Positions 23,138-32,283 of a stretch of DNA of 64,000 nucleotides are shown one piece after another. Below the pieces are notes generated by a model. The model saw only the letters and a list, made by a program, of their open reading frames with translations. It did not search any database and had not been told where the DNA came from. Both the position numbers and the translations under genes were made by a program. The DNA is taken from positions 4,092,001 through 4,156,000 of the forward strand of contig OZ257136.1 in the NCBI GenBank assembly GCA_965278995.1, in the 5' to 3' direction. The stretch is from JADJYF01 sp965278995 (GTDB lineage: Bacteria; Pseudomonadota; Gammaproteobacteria; Ga0077536). Positions within the stretch are counted from its first letter, which is position 1. Each line of letters starts with the position of its first letter.

Positions 23138-25075
23138 CTATATTACCGCAAGCAGGAGATTGCCAGCGCTATCGAGCGTCCCGCGCCACCCGGCATCGAT
23201 GAACGCTGTCTGTGTGTCATCAATAACGATCGCCGGCCCGTCGAGTTCTACACCCGCAGGCAATTCGCAGCGCTTGTAACAGGGCGGCGAACCGCTGCCA
23301 GCGGCAGATGATCGAGACGTCTCGACTGCGGCCCCGAAGACGAGTGGCGGGCTGGCAACATCCAACGCGACCCTCAAAGTGACCACCTGCACCGCGCGTT
23401 CGAGCACATGCCCATAGCGGCGCCGATGCTCATCTGCAAAGCGTGTTTCAAGCGAAGCCGGCGGCGACCATAGCAGGTTGATCGGAAAGGACTGCCCTTG
23501 ATAACACAGATCGACGCTGTGGCTCTGTGCGATAGCGTTCGGCGCATGCCCTTCTGCCACCAGCGCAGCAACGCCGGGCGCAGCAATACGACGGAATTCT
23601 GTCTCGATATCCGCAACACAGACCATCGACAAAACCTGCCGCAGGGTCCGCGACAATCGCCGCCCGGTTGGCGCGACCAGCATCCCAAGCGCAGACAACA
23701 CGCCAGCGTGCGCCGGGACCAGCGCCTCGCGGAGACTGAGAGCCCGCGCCAGGGCACAGACGTGAAGACCACCCGCACCGCCAAATGAAACCAGTGTGTA
23801 GGGTCGCGGATCGATGCCTCGTTCGACTGAAATCACGCGCAGCGCGGTCGCCATGTGATCGTTGGCGAGGTCGACAATACCCTGGGCCACCGCCTCGACA
23901 CCGGCAGCACCCAGGGGCTCGACCAACGTTTGTACGGCGGTCAAGGCAGCCTCTTGGTCGAGCGGCAGTCGGCCACCCAGCCGTACGTTTGCCGGCAACC
24001 GACCAAGCACGAGATTGGCGTCGGTCACGGTCGGCAAGCGGCCGCCGGCACCGTAGCAGGCCGGTCCCGGCATGGCTCCGGCCGAATCCGGTCCGACATG
24101 CAGCAGTCCACCGGCGTCGACGCGGGCAACCGAACCGCCACCGGCGCCGATCGAATGCATATCGACCATCGGTACGCCCACTGGATAGTGACCGAGCAGC
24201 CCGTCTGAACTCATGGCAATGCTGCCATCGAGCAGCGCGACATCGGTGGATGTCCCGCCCATATCGAAGGTAAGCAAGCGCTTACGTCCGCTACAACGAC
24301 CGACATATAAGGCTCCGGCCAGCCCGCCTGCCGGACCTGACAGCAGCAAGTTGACGGCGTGACGCGCGGCGTAAGCGCTCGTGCAGGTCACGCCCGAGCT
24401 TTGCATGACGGCCAGACGGGCCGGCGCCAGCTGCGCTTCGAGGACGCTCAGATAGCGATGCATCAAGGGCCCGACGTAGGCATTCAACCAGGTCGCCATG
24501 CCCCGTTCGTATTCGCGGTACTCGGGCAGGACATCGCTTGAGCGCGTCACGAAAGCAAGGCCGGCCAGTGCCGCCTCGATAGCCAGTTCGTGGCTGGGGT
24601 CAACGAATGAGAACAGCAGGTTGATGGCGACGGCTTCCGGCGCCGCGCGCGCGACGGCGATGCGCAGCGTGCGCAAGTCGTCCTCGGTCAGCGCTTCGAT
24701 GAGCGTACCGTCGGGGCCGATGCGCCCGCCGGTCTCCAGGCACAACGCCGGCGGCACGGGTGGGTCTACGCGCGTCGGCACGAGATTGTAGAGCGCCGAG
24801 CGCGCCTGCCGGCCGATGCTGAGCGTATCGGCAAATCCGCGATTGGTGATGTAGACCGTGCGCGCACCTTTGCTCTCGAGCAGTGCGTTGGTGGCGACCG
24901 TTGAGCCATGCACAATGCTTGCGGGCAGACCACTCAGACCCAATGCGGCGAGCCCGTTCAAGATCGCCTGATCGGGTGCGGCGGGCGTCGACAATTCCTT
25001 GTGCAGGCGCAGCCGGTGCCCATCCCAGGCGATGAAATCAGTAAACGTTCCGCCCGTATCGATACCGATGATCAT
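23138..25075 (-). CDS. HyuA/OplA-type hydantoinase/oxoprolinase subunit A family protein
   Basis: 645 residues, close to the usual length of the ATP-dependent hydantoinase or 5-oxoprolinase A subunit. N-terminal ASKHA-like phosphate-binding motif IDTGGTFTDF (4-13), HGSTVATNALLE near 56-67, TFDMGGTSTDVA in the centre, and SFGGAGGLH near 430. Known: subunit A normally works with a B subunit (HyuB). No hyuB gene is adjacent, so substrate and partner are unknown; it may act in cyclic amide turnover, for example of 5-oxoproline. Confidence 0.85.
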   Translation of the reverse strand: MIIGIDTGGTFTDFIAWDGHRLRLHKELSTPAAPDQAILNGLAALGLSGLPASIVHGSTVATNALLESKGARTVYITNRGFADTLSIGRQARSALYNLVPTRVDPPVPPALCLETGGRIGPDGTLIEALTEDDLRTLRIAVARAAPEAVAINLLFSFVDPSHELAIEAALAGLAFVTRSSDVLPEYREYERGMATWLNAYVGPLMHRYLSVLEAQLAPARLAVMQSSGVTCTSAYAARHAVNLLLSGPAGGLAGALYVGRCSGRKRLLTFDMGGTSTDVALLDGSIAMSSDGLLGHYPVGVPMVDMHSIGAGGGSVARVDAGGLLHVGPDSAGAMPGPACYGAGGRLPTVTDANLVLGRLPANVRLGGRLPLDQEAALTAVQTLVEPLGAAGVEAVAQGIVDLANDHMATALRVISVERGIDPRPYTLVSFGGAGGLHVCALARALSLREALVPAHAGVLSALGMLVAPTGRRLSRTLRQVLSMVCVADIETEFRRIAAPGVAALVAEGHAPNAIAQSHSVDLCYQGQSFPINLLWSPPASLETRFADEHRRRYGHVLERAVQVVTLRVALDVASPPLVFGAAVETSRSSAAGSGSPPCYKRCELPAGVELDGPAIVIDDTQTAFIDAGWRGTLDSAGNLLLAVI

Positions 25076-25161
25076 GTTGGTGTAGTTCTGTTTACCGGCT
25101 TCGGCGCCGCTGCCAAGACTGTCCTTGGCAGCGCGGACCCGCTCACCAATAATACCGCCCC

Positions 25162-26136
25162 ATGAAGAACGAGGTGCTGTTGTCGGCGCGCGGTCTGACC
25201 CGCTATTTCGGCAGGCAGCAGGTTCTCCACGACCTCGACCTCGATCTGCGCGAAGGGGAAGTGCTTGGTTTCCTCGGACTGAACGGCGCCGGCAAGTCGA
25301 CCACCATGCAGATCCTGACCGGCGCCCTCAGCGCAACCGCCGGCGATGTCGCCATCTGCGGTCATTCGCTGGCGCGCGAGCCGCTCGCGGCCCGGCGCCA
25401 ACTCGGTTACCTGCCGGAAGATCCGCCCTTGTACGACGATATGCGGGTCGATGAATACCTGTCGGCCTGCGCGCGTCTGCATGGTCTGCCCACGAACGCT
25501 GTCGCTGCAGGCGTGGCCCGGGCACGCGCGCGCTGCGGCCTGGCTGATGTCGGTCAACGTTTGATCGGGCATCTGTCGAAAGGCTACCGTCAGCGCGTTG
25601 GCATCGCGCAGGCAATCGTGCACGACCCCCGCGTCCTGGTGCTGGACGAACCGACATCGGGTCTCGACCCGCTGCAGATCCGCGACGTGCGCGCGCTCAT
25701 CCGAGAACTTGGGCGCGAGTGCGCCGTCATCGTCTCGACGCACATACTGCCCGAAGTTCAGCTGCTGGCGAGCCGCATCGTCATTCTGCATCACGGGCGT
25801 ATCGTCCACGATACACCGATGGCGAGCGAGCGCGGCTGGCTCCGTGTGCGCCTGCGGATGACGCTCTCTCCAGCGACGCTCGCCAGCGTCAATGGCGTCC
25901 TGAGCGTACGCGATGCCGGTGCGGGCGCATGGCTGCTCGAAACGTCAGATGCCGAGGCACTTGCCGCGGACTTCGCGGAACACGCCGCCGCCGGAGGCTG
26001 GGGGCTGATCGAACTGTTGCCCGGCTATGACGAACTGGAAGATCGATTTGCGCGGCTGACGACTGGCGAATCCATAAATGAAACTCCGAATAAGTCCGTC
26101 CTGGACTTCTCAGCGTGCGAAAAGGGCAGAATGTGA
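25162..26136 (+). CDS. ABC transporter ATP-binding protein (ABC-2 type)
   Basis: 324 residues. Walker A GLNGAGKSTT near 38-47, signature SKGYRQRVG near 137-145, Walker B VLVLDEPTSGLDP near 157-169, switch His in STHILPE. The C-terminal DUF4162-like part follows. The last 20 or so residues, after LTTGES, do not look like family sequence and may be encoded by intergenic repeat material that begins here. First gene of a three-gene unit with the permease and GldG-like protein, so an exporter or a membrane-remodelling complex is likely. Confidence 0.9.
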   Translation: MKNEVLLSARGLTRYFGRQQVLHDLDLDLREGEVLGFLGLNGAGKSTTMQILTGALSATAGDVAICGHSLAREPLAARRQLGYLPEDPPLYDDMRVDEYLSACARLHGLPTNAVAAGVARARARCGLADVGQRLIGHLSKGYRQRVGIAQAIVHDPRVLVLDEPTSGLDPLQIRDVRALIRELGRECAVIVSTHILPEVQLLASRIVILHHGRIVHDTPMASERGWLRVRLRMTLSPATLASVNGVLSVRDAGAGAWLLETSDAEALAADFAEHAAAGGWGLIELLPGYDELEDRFARLTTGESINETPNKSVLDFSACEKGRM

Positions 26137-26179
26137 TTTTTCCCTTTTCTTCATTTTCTATGGTCTACGCCCATCGAAA

Positions 26180-26235
26180 ATGGTGGCACGTCCGTGTGCC
26201 GCAGAAAGCGCTACCTTTTGTAGAGCTTCCTTAAC
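26180..26235 (+). repeat. Two-hairpin intergenic repeat, copy 2
   Basis: On the minus strand this reads like 7733-7787 with one indel: GTTAAGGAAGCTCT, then a hairpin CTAC-AAAA-GGTAG, then GGCAC-ACGGAC-GTGCC. It lies between the ATPase and permease genes, 2 bp before the permease start, in the same orientation relative to transcription as copy 1. Confidence 0.7.
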
Positions 26236-26237
26236 TG

Positions 26238-26981
26238 ATGTCGCAGCTAGACGTCATCGCCGCGATCGAAATCCAGCGCCTATATCGCCGCCCGCTGCCG
26301 TGGGTGGTTCTCGCATTGAGTTCGCTTTTGATGGCCGTGTTTTTCATGCTGCTCGTCATCCGCTATATGAATGACGAAGCGCTGCTCGGCAAAGCGGGCG
26401 TCACCGTTGAAATCATGGTGCCGTACTTCAGTACGGCGTTTCTGATCACGCTGGTTCTGGTGCCGCTGCTGACGATGACCAGCATGGATGGCGCGCGTCA
26501 GGATCGCGACCTGCGTTTTTTGTTTTCGTTGCCCATCACGACGCAGGATATCGTCGGTGGACGCCTGCTCGCACTGGGCTCGCTGGGCGGTGCGCTGTGG
26601 TTTGTCATTGCGCTTATCCCGCTGACCTTGTTGTGGGGCTCGCCTATCGATCTGGGTGTCTACGGCGGAAATGTCCTCGGGCTCGCTCTGTTCATCGCGT
26701 TCCATCTCGGGCTCGGGCTGTTGTGCGCGAGCGTGACCCGTCTGCCCGCACTGGCCGGTGTAGCGAGTCTGTGTCTATCGCTGGTGTTGTGGTTCGCCGA
26801 CTGGGCCAAGCGGCTCGACCCTGAAGCGACAATGCTCGGCAGTCTATCGACGGCGAGCCGTCTGCGCGGCTTCGGTGCTGGCCTCATCAACAGTGCAGAT
26901 ATTGTCTACTTTGTCGCGGGCACCCTGGCCTGCGCGGCCGCCAGCGCCTGGTTTCTCGATGGCTTGAGGCGCAACGCGTGA
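26238..26981 (+). CDS. ABC-2 type transporter permease
   Basis: 247 residues with six hydrophobic segments (about 15-40, 65-85, 110-135, 145-165, 172-190, 220-240). After the first, a polar region contains FLFSLPITTQDIVGGR, the coupling-type sequence of ABC-2 permeases such as GldF. It overlaps the next gene by four bases (GTGA), a sign of translational coupling. Substrate unknown. Confidence 0.85.
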   Translation: MSQLDVIAAIEIQRLYRRPLPWVVLALSSLLMAVFFMLLVIRYMNDEALLGKAGVTVEIMVPYFSTAFLITLVLVPLLTMTSMDGARQDRDLRFLFSLPITTQDIVGGRLLALGSLGGALWFVIALIPLTLLWGSPIDLGVYGGNVLGLALFIAFHLGLGLLCASVTRLPALAGVASLCLSLVLWFADWAKRLDPEATMLGSLSTASRLRGFGAGLINSADIVYFVAGTLACAAASAWFLDGLRRNA

Positions 26982-28342
26982 TCGTTCCTGAACGGCCCGG
27001 GGAGCGCCGCGCCGGGATTTCGGGATTTGTACGCAGGTTCAGTCGCGTACTGGCCGGCGTCGCCCTGCTTGCCGCTGTTGGCGGCGTGATCGCGTTCGCC
27101 GATCAGCATAATCGCGTCATCGATATCTCGCGCGATGCGCGCAGCTCGCTCAATCCGAAAAGCGTCGCCGTACTCGAACTGCTGCCTGGCCCGGTCGACG
27201 TGATTGCCTGTGTGCCCGCAACTCCGGCACTGCGTCAGGGACTCGCAGATTTTTTTGCGCGCTACTCGCGGCACAAAGCAGATCTCGCGATCAGTTTCAT
27301 CGACCCGCGCGCGAACAGTGACGATCCGCGTACGCGCGGCGCGCGCTTGGGCGAGATCTATGTCGCGCGTAACGGCCGCCGTGAGCGAATCGATCCATTG
27401 ACCGAAAGCGGCACAACCAATGCGCTCGCACGACTGGCGCGAGGTGCCAATCGCTACATCACGTTTCTGGCCGGCAACGGCGAGCGACGCGTATCGCATA
27501 AGGCCAATCATGATTTGTCGACGTTCGGTAGTTATCTCGAATCGCGCGGCCTGCGCGTGCGCGAATATGTCCCGGGCCAGACTGCGGACATCCCCGAAAA
27601 CACCAGCGTGCTCGTCATCGCTTCGCCTGCTGTCGCCTACGCGCCGGGCGAACTCGACGCCATCTACCGCTACGTCGCTCGCGGCGGCAATCTCCTTTGG
27701 CTGACTGAACCCGATGCGCCTGCCGAACTGGCACCACTGGAACGTGCTCTCGGTTTCAGCCGGTTTCCGGGCACGATTGTCGATCCGACCGGCTTGACCA
27801 AATTCAGCAATCCGGCTTACGCGGTCGCGCTGACGCCGACCAAGCACCCGCTGGTACACGACTTCAATCAGACCGTCGCAATGCCATATGCCGCTGCGCT
27901 CGCCGCCGCTCCGAATATTGACTGGACCTCGGACATCGTCGCGCAGACCGAAGTCGAAGCGTGGACCGAGACAGGCAGCTTCAAGAGCAATGTCGGTTTC
28001 GACGCCACTGACGAAATACAAGGCGCGTTGACCCTGGCGCTCGCCCTGACCAAAACGACGACCGGTGGGGACAAGCAACGTGTTGTCATCGTCGGTGACG
28101 GTGATTTTCTGGCCAACAGCTTCATCGATAATCTCGGCAACCAGGAGTTCGGCCGCCGCCTGCTCGAATGGCTGGCAGCCGATGACGCACTCGTCGACCT
28201 CGCCGTACCGCCGATACCGGACAATCTGCTCGACCTGGCACTGTGGCAACGACTGACCTTGTTTTTGTTCTTCGGCGTCGGTCTACCGTTGGCGTTCGCT
28301 TTGAACGGTGGCCTGCACTGGTGGCGGCGACGACATGCCTGA
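26978..28342 (+). CDS. GldG-like ABC transporter-associated protein
   Basis: 454 residues: an N-terminal transmembrane segment (about 25-45), a large extracytoplasmic part including an early region with FFARYSRHKADLAISFIDP and a ThuA/GldG-like alpha/beta domain (GNGERR..., SVLVIASPAVAY, YVARGGNLLWL), and a C-terminal transmembrane segment (about 425-445) followed by WWRRR. Known: this architecture pairs with GldA/GldF-like ABC genes in many bacteria outside Bacteroidetes, where its role is unknown. Its stop overlaps the mutM start. Confidence 0.8.
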   Translation: MIVPERPGERRAGISGFVRRFSRVLAGVALLAAVGGVIAFADQHNRVIDISRDARSSLNPKSVAVLELLPGPVDVIACVPATPALRQGLADFFARYSRHKADLAISFIDPRANSDDPRTRGARLGEIYVARNGRRERIDPLTESGTTNALARLARGANRYITFLAGNGERRVSHKANHDLSTFGSYLESRGLRVREYVPGQTADIPENTSVLVIASPAVAYAPGELDAIYRYVARGGNLLWLTEPDAPAELAPLERALGFSRFPGTIVDPTGLTKFSNPAYAVALTPTKHPLVHDFNQTVAMPYAAALAAAPNIDWTSDIVAQTEVEAWTETGSFKSNVGFDATDEIQGALTLALALTKTTTGGDKQRVVIVGDGDFLANSFIDNLGNQEFGRRLLEWLAADDALVDLAVPPIPDNLLDLALWQRLTLFLFFGVGLPLAFALNGGLHWWRRRHA

Positions 28343-29150
28343 ATTGCCGGAAGTCGAAACGACGCGGCGCGGCGTCGAACCGCTGGTCGCGGGACTGACG
28401 GTCAGCCGCGTCGTCGTGCATGATGCGCGTCTTCGGCAGCCCGTGCCGCGCGATCTTGGCCGACGGTTGCACGGCGAACAGCTGCTGGCCGTCGAGCGGC
28501 GTGCGAAATATCTGTTGTTTCGGTTTCCGCGCGGAACGCTGCTCGTGCATCTGGGGATGTCCGGCAGTCTGCGCGTGGTCTCGCCCGAGCAGCCGCGACT
28601 GGCGCATGATCACGTCGAGATTGTATTTGGTAATGATCGCGCCATGCGACTGCGCGACCCACGGCGTTTCGGCTTGATGCTCTGGTGTGAGAACGATCCA
28701 TTGACGCATCCGCTGCTCGCGAATCTTGGCCCCGAACCGTTCGAACCGCGCTTCGATGCGGCCTATCTGCGCGAACGTGCGCTAGGACGGCGCGGCGCCG
28801 TAAAAAACTTCATCATGGACGCACACATCGTCGTCGGTGTCGGCAACATCTACGCCAGCGAATCCCTGTTCCGCGCCGGCATCCATCCTGCTCGCGCCGC
28901 CGGCCGCGTCAGTGCAGTGCGCTACGCCGCGCTCTGCGCCCACATCCGCGAAGTCCTCGCCGAAGCCATCACTGCGGGCGGAACGACGCTGCGAGATTTC
29001 GTGCGCAATGACGGCGAACCGGGTTATTTCCGCCACGATTTGCGCGTTTATGGCCGCGTCGGCGAACCCTGCACGACGTGCAACACACCGGTGTCGATGC
29101 GCGTGATAGGTCAACGATCGAGTTTCTTCTGCGTGGCTTGTCAGCGGTAA
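28335..29150 (+). CDS. mutM: Formamidopyrimidine-DNA glycosylase (Fpg/MutM)
   Basis: Base-excision repair enzyme that removes 8-oxoguanine and ring-opened purines and nicks the abasic site. 271 residues starting PELPEVETTRRG: catalytic P2 and E3 are present, K60-type lysine in the RAKYLLF block, and a C-terminal zinc finger CTTC-x(16)-CVAC ending in CQR. The start at 28335 is set by the need for P2. It overlaps the upstream gene by 8 bp, which may be accidental coupling. Confidence 0.96.
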   Translation: MPELPEVETTRRGVEPLVAGLTVSRVVVHDARLRQPVPRDLGRRLHGEQLLAVERRAKYLLFRFPRGTLLVHLGMSGSLRVVSPEQPRLAHDHVEIVFGNDRAMRLRDPRRFGLMLWCENDPLTHPLLANLGPEPFEPRFDAAYLRERALGRRGAVKNFIMDAHIVVGVGNIYASESLFRAGIHPARAAGRVSAVRYAALCAHIREVLAEAITAGGTTLRDFVRNDGEPGYFRHDLRVYGRVGEPCTTCNTPVSMRVIGQRSSFFCVACQR

Positions 29151-29274
29151 GGGCCCGAGCTGTTGATTCTCCACGAATTCGACGTAGCGGCCCTGTCGGG
29201 TGCCGCGTTACATCCAATGCGAATGGGCGTATTTACCCGTGAGGTTATCGCCGTGTCTGCCCGCTCCGCGGTAT

Positions 29275-29290
29275 AAATTGCGCGCAATTT
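29275..29290. promoter_or_regulatory. 16-bp perfect palindrome upstream of a small membrane gene
   Basis: AAATTGCGCGCAATTT, overlapping a TATAAA-like sequence (29272-29277), 15 bp before the start at 29306. Operator-like; regulator unknown. Confidence 0.4.
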
Positions 29291-29305
29291 AACGGGGTTT
29301 GCGAC

Positions 29306-29683
29306 ATGCGCTATATCATCTCCGGCTCGCTCCTGATCGGCGCCTTCATTCATCTGCTCCCCATCTCTGGCATCTTTGGTGCGCGATCCTTAGCGAAACT
29401 CTATGGGGTGGCCGTGGCCGATGCGAACGTCGAAATCCTGCTACGACATAGGGCTGTCCTTTTCGGTTTGCTTGGCGCATTTCTGGTCGCGGCTGCATTC
29501 GACCGGTCAATCGAAATGCCGGCGTTCATTGCCGGCATCGCCAGTACGGCGTCGTTCCTGGTACTCGCGCGTCTCGTCGGCAATTACAGTTCGCAGTTGT
29601 CGCGAGTTGTATTGGCAGACATCGTTGCACTCATGGCATTAGTCATAGGAGCGGGTGCACATGTACTTTCTGCCGGCGCCTGA
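29306..29683 (+). CDS. Small integral membrane protein, four hydrophobic segments
   Basis: 125 residues, with hydrophobic stretches at about 3-22, 48-66, 72-90 and 102-122. The N-terminus RYIISGSLLIGAFIHLLPISG and the following RHRAVLFGLLG resemble a small conserved family that databases sometimes label, probably wrongly, as phosphopantetheine adenylyltransferase; true coaD is at 32284. No catalytic motif. Function unknown. It has its own upstream palindrome and is separate from mutM. Confidence 0.7.
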   Translation: MRYIISGSLLIGAFIHLLPISGIFGARSLAKLYGVAVADANVEILLRHRAVLFGLLGAFLVAAAFDRSIEMPAFIAGIASTASFLVLARLVGNYSSQLSRVVLADIVALMALVIGAGAHVLSAGA

Positions 29684-29751
29684 CCAGCACGTTGAGCTCA
29701 CGCCTCCACGTTTGGTGTTCCAACACCGCTCATCAGCACGCTAGGTTTCTC

Positions 29752-30267
29752 TTGATACACATTCGACAAATGACAGACCGAGACACTGCGTCCGTCCTGC
29801 GCATCAATGCCGAAAGCCAACCCAATGTTGCGCCCCTCGACGGGCACGAATTGAATCGACTGCGCTCGCTGTCGTCTCATCATCTGGTGGCAGAAAACAT
29901 ACAAGCTGGCGTCGTCGCCTATCTTCTTGCGTTTGCCGATGATGCTCTCTATGACGGGGAAGAATTCTTGAAATTCCGGACCAGCTTGACCGCTCCTTTT
30001 TTCTACATTGACCAGGTGGCGGTTATCAGCGGAGAGAAAGGGAAGGGAGTTGGGGCAGCTTTGTATCGCCATTTCGGACAGCTGGCAGACGAAAGAGCGA
30101 TCGAGTACCTGTGCTGTGAAATCAACATTGTTCCCCCCAATCCCGGCTCAATAGCATTTCACCAAAAAATGGGTTTTCGCGCCGTCGGGGCGTTGGATAC
30201 GCTGGATGGTAGAAAGGTAGCGCTATACGCCAAAGACATGAAGTCCGACAGCAACAAAGCCGAGTGA
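29752..30267 (+). CDS. GNAT family N-acetyltransferase
   Basis: About 171 residues from the TTG at 29752, or 165 from the ATG at 29770. Acetyl-CoA-binding pattern VAVISGEKGKGVGAALYRHF (variant of R/QxxGxG/A with two inserted residues), preceded by a beta strand with FFYIDQ and followed by EINIVPPNPGSIAFHQKMGFRAVG, the usual last motif. Substrate unknown; small-molecule or protein N-acetylation are both possible. Lower GC and more AT-ending codons than its neighbours hint at a different origin. Confidence 0.8.
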   Translation: MIHIRQMTDRDTASVLRINAESQPNVAPLDGHELNRLRSLSSHHLVAENIQAGVVAYLLAFADDALYDGEEFLKFRTSLTAPFFYIDQVAVISGEKGKGVGAALYRHFGQLADERAIEYLCCEINIVPPNPGSIAFHQKMGFRAVGALDTLDGRKVALYAKDMKSDSNKAE

Positions 30268-30281
30268 AGCGCGCGACAGAT

Positions 30282-31976
30282 TCAGTGCGCAGCGGCAGCC
30301 GGCCATACCTCTGCCGACCCTTCACCACGCGGATCGGCGGCGGCTTTGACAATGCCCGCTTTGCGATCCCAGAGGATTGCCTGCATGTTGCCGTAGTTGC
30401 GTGATACTTCCGTCACCGTATGACCGCGTGCTTTCAGCGCCGCTTGTTCCTCCGCTGAGAACGCTCCGGCCTCGAATTCGATCACGTCGGGCAGATACTG
30501 ATGATGGTAGCGCGGAACGCTGACCCAGCGGGCCGGATCCTCGCCCTGCATGAACTCGAGCGCGCCGAGCAGCACCATGGAAATGATTCGGCTCCCACCC
30601 GGCGTACCGAGAATGCCGAGACGGTCAGCGCTCTCGAGAAATGTCGGCGTCATGCTGGAAAGCGGTCGTTTGCCGCCGCGGATAGCATTGGCGTCAGCGC
30701 CGACCAGGCCATAGGCGTTCGGCGTCAACGGGCGCGACGCGAAATCGTCCATTTCGTTGTTCAACAACACGCCGGTTCCAGGTGGGACAACCAGCGCGCC
30801 AAAAGGATAATTGATGCTGAGCGTCGCCGCGACGCGGTTGCCATCGGCATCAATGACCGAGAAATGCGTTGTATCACGACCTTTACTTTGCCGGCCAATG
30901 GGCGGGAGCGCACTGCTCGGTGTTGCTTTCTCGAGTGAGAGATCGGCCGACATCTGTACCGCGTATTGTTTGTCGACGAGATGCGCGACCGGCATGTCGA
31001 TGAAGTCCGGATCGCCGAGAAAATCCGCGCGATCGCGATAGGCGCGGCGCATGGCTTCGACGACCAGGTGCCGTCGAGTATCCAGGTCGAGCGTGGTCAA
31101 ATCATATCGTTCGAGTATGTTGAGCGCTTCGACCAGCACGATGCCGCCGGATGACGGCGGCGGCGCGGAGACCACTTTCACGCCACGATACTCGCCAACG
31201 ATTGGCGGGCGCTCTTTGACGCGATAGCCGGCCAGGTCGGCTAACGTCCACACCCCCCCATCAGCGTGAACACCAGCGACGAGGCTGGCAGCCAACGGAC
31301 CGTCGTAGAATGACCGGGCGCCATCTGCGGCAATGCGCTCGAGCGTATCGGCGAGATCGCCCTGGCGAAGTACGTCACCGATAGCGGGCGCTTTGCCATT
31401 GACGAGAAAGATGCCCGCACCTTCCGGCTGCGCTGCAAAAGCCTGCGCACGGAAACCAGCCATCATCTGATAACGCTCGGTGACCGCAAACCCGTTCCGT
31501 GCCAACGCAATCGCCGGTGTAAGATCCTGGGCCAGACTCAACTTCCCGTAGTGTTCGGCAAGGTGAGCCAGCCCGGCAGGCAGGCCAGGTATAGCAGCGG
31601 CCAACGCGCCGTCCAGCGCGCGCTTTTCAACGAATTCACCCTGCTCGTCCAGATACATCTTTTCGCTGGCCGCCGCTGGCGCCGTTTCACGCGCGTCGAC
31701 AAAGATGTCGCGCTGCCCTGTCGCCTCATGCAACAGAAAGAATCCACCGCCACCTATGCCGGAACTGTAGGGTTCGACAACAGCGAGTGCGGCGGCAACC
31801 GCGATGGCGGCATCGAACGCATTACCTCCGGCATCGATAATCTGGCGACCGGCTGCTGTCGCTGCGGGATGCGCACTCGCAACGGCGTTATAGCCGACCG
31901 TGCCGGCGGCCAGCGTGACCGAACCCGCGCTGACGAGCGAGACGAACAGCAGGACCCGGAACAGAACTATCTTCAT
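30282..31976 (-). CDS. ggt: Gamma-glutamyltransferase
   Basis: Periplasmic Ntn-hydrolase that cleaves gamma-glutamyl bonds, e.g. of glutathione. 564 residues from the ATG at 31976, chosen because a signal peptide follows at once (VLFRVLLFVSLVSAGSVTLAAG); the frame is open for 60 codons upstream. Autocleavage and nucleophile Thr in TTHFSVIDADGNRVA, with GGKRPLSSMTPT and the GGSRI oxyanion region further on. Last gene of the rsmD-coaD-ferredoxin-ggt run. Confidence 0.92.
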   Translation of the reverse strand: MKIVLFRVLLFVSLVSAGSVTLAAGTVGYNAVASAHPAATAAGRQIIDAGGNAFDAAIAVAAALAVVEPYSSGIGGGGFFLLHEATGQRDIFVDARETAPAAASEKMYLDEQGEFVEKRALDGALAAAIPGLPAGLAHLAEHYGKLSLAQDLTPAIALARNGFAVTERYQMMAGFRAQAFAAQPEGAGIFLVNGKAPAIGDVLRQGDLADTLERIAADGARSFYDGPLAASLVAGVHADGGVWTLADLAGYRVKERPPIVGEYRGVKVVSAPPPSSGGIVLVEALNILERYDLTTLDLDTRRHLVVEAMRRAYRDRADFLGDPDFIDMPVAHLVDKQYAVQMSADLSLEKATPSSALPPIGRQSKGRDTTHFSVIDADGNRVAATLSINYPFGALVVPPGTGVLLNNEMDDFASRPLTPNAYGLVGADANAIRGGKRPLSSMTPTFLESADRLGILGTPGGSRIISMVLLGALEFMQGEDPARWVSVPRYHHQYLPDVIEFEAGAFSAEEQAALKARGHTVTEVSRNYGNMQAILWDRKAGIVKAAADPRGEGSAEVWPAAAAH

Positions 31977-31993
31977 GGCGTGGCCTCGGGCTC

Positions 31994-32266
31994 TCATGGC
32001 GTGACCTTGGTGGCGGGCGGGTGACTCATCAAACGCAGGTACTTCGCCTGCAGAGTGGCGTTGTCTTCGACATGCGCCGGATCGCGTGGAATGCAATCCA
32101 CCGGACAGACCGCGACACATTGCGGTGTATCGAAGTGCCCGACACATTCGGTACAACGGTCCGGATCGATCTCGTAGTGCATTGCGCCGTCATAAATCGC
32201 CTGGTTCGGACACTCGGGCTCGCAGACGTCGCAGTTGATGCACTGCTCGGTGATGATCAGGGCCAT
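31994..32266 (-). CDS. YfhL-type 4Fe-4S ferredoxin
   Basis: 90 residues. Two clusters: CINCDVCEPECP and CTECVGHFDTPQCVAVCPVDC, the second with the longer spacing and extra segment typical of YfhL/Alvin-type 2[4Fe-4S] ferredoxins. Soluble electron carrier; partner unknown. It lies between coaD and ggt, as in several gammaproteobacteria. Stop is 17 bp before the ggt start. Confidence 0.94.
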   Translation of the reverse strand: MALIITEQCINCDVCEPECPNQAIYDGAMHYEIDPDRCTECVGHFDTPQCVAVCPVDCIPRDPAHVEDNATLQAKYLRLMSHPPATKVTP

Positions 32267-32283
32267 TGCAGCCGATCAGCGAC

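Noticed and set aside
26906..28249. 447-codon open frame on the minus strand
   Set aside because: It lies antisense to the GldG-like gene; the coding strand product has membrane segments and domain motifs, while this frame is Arg/Gln-rich with no motif.
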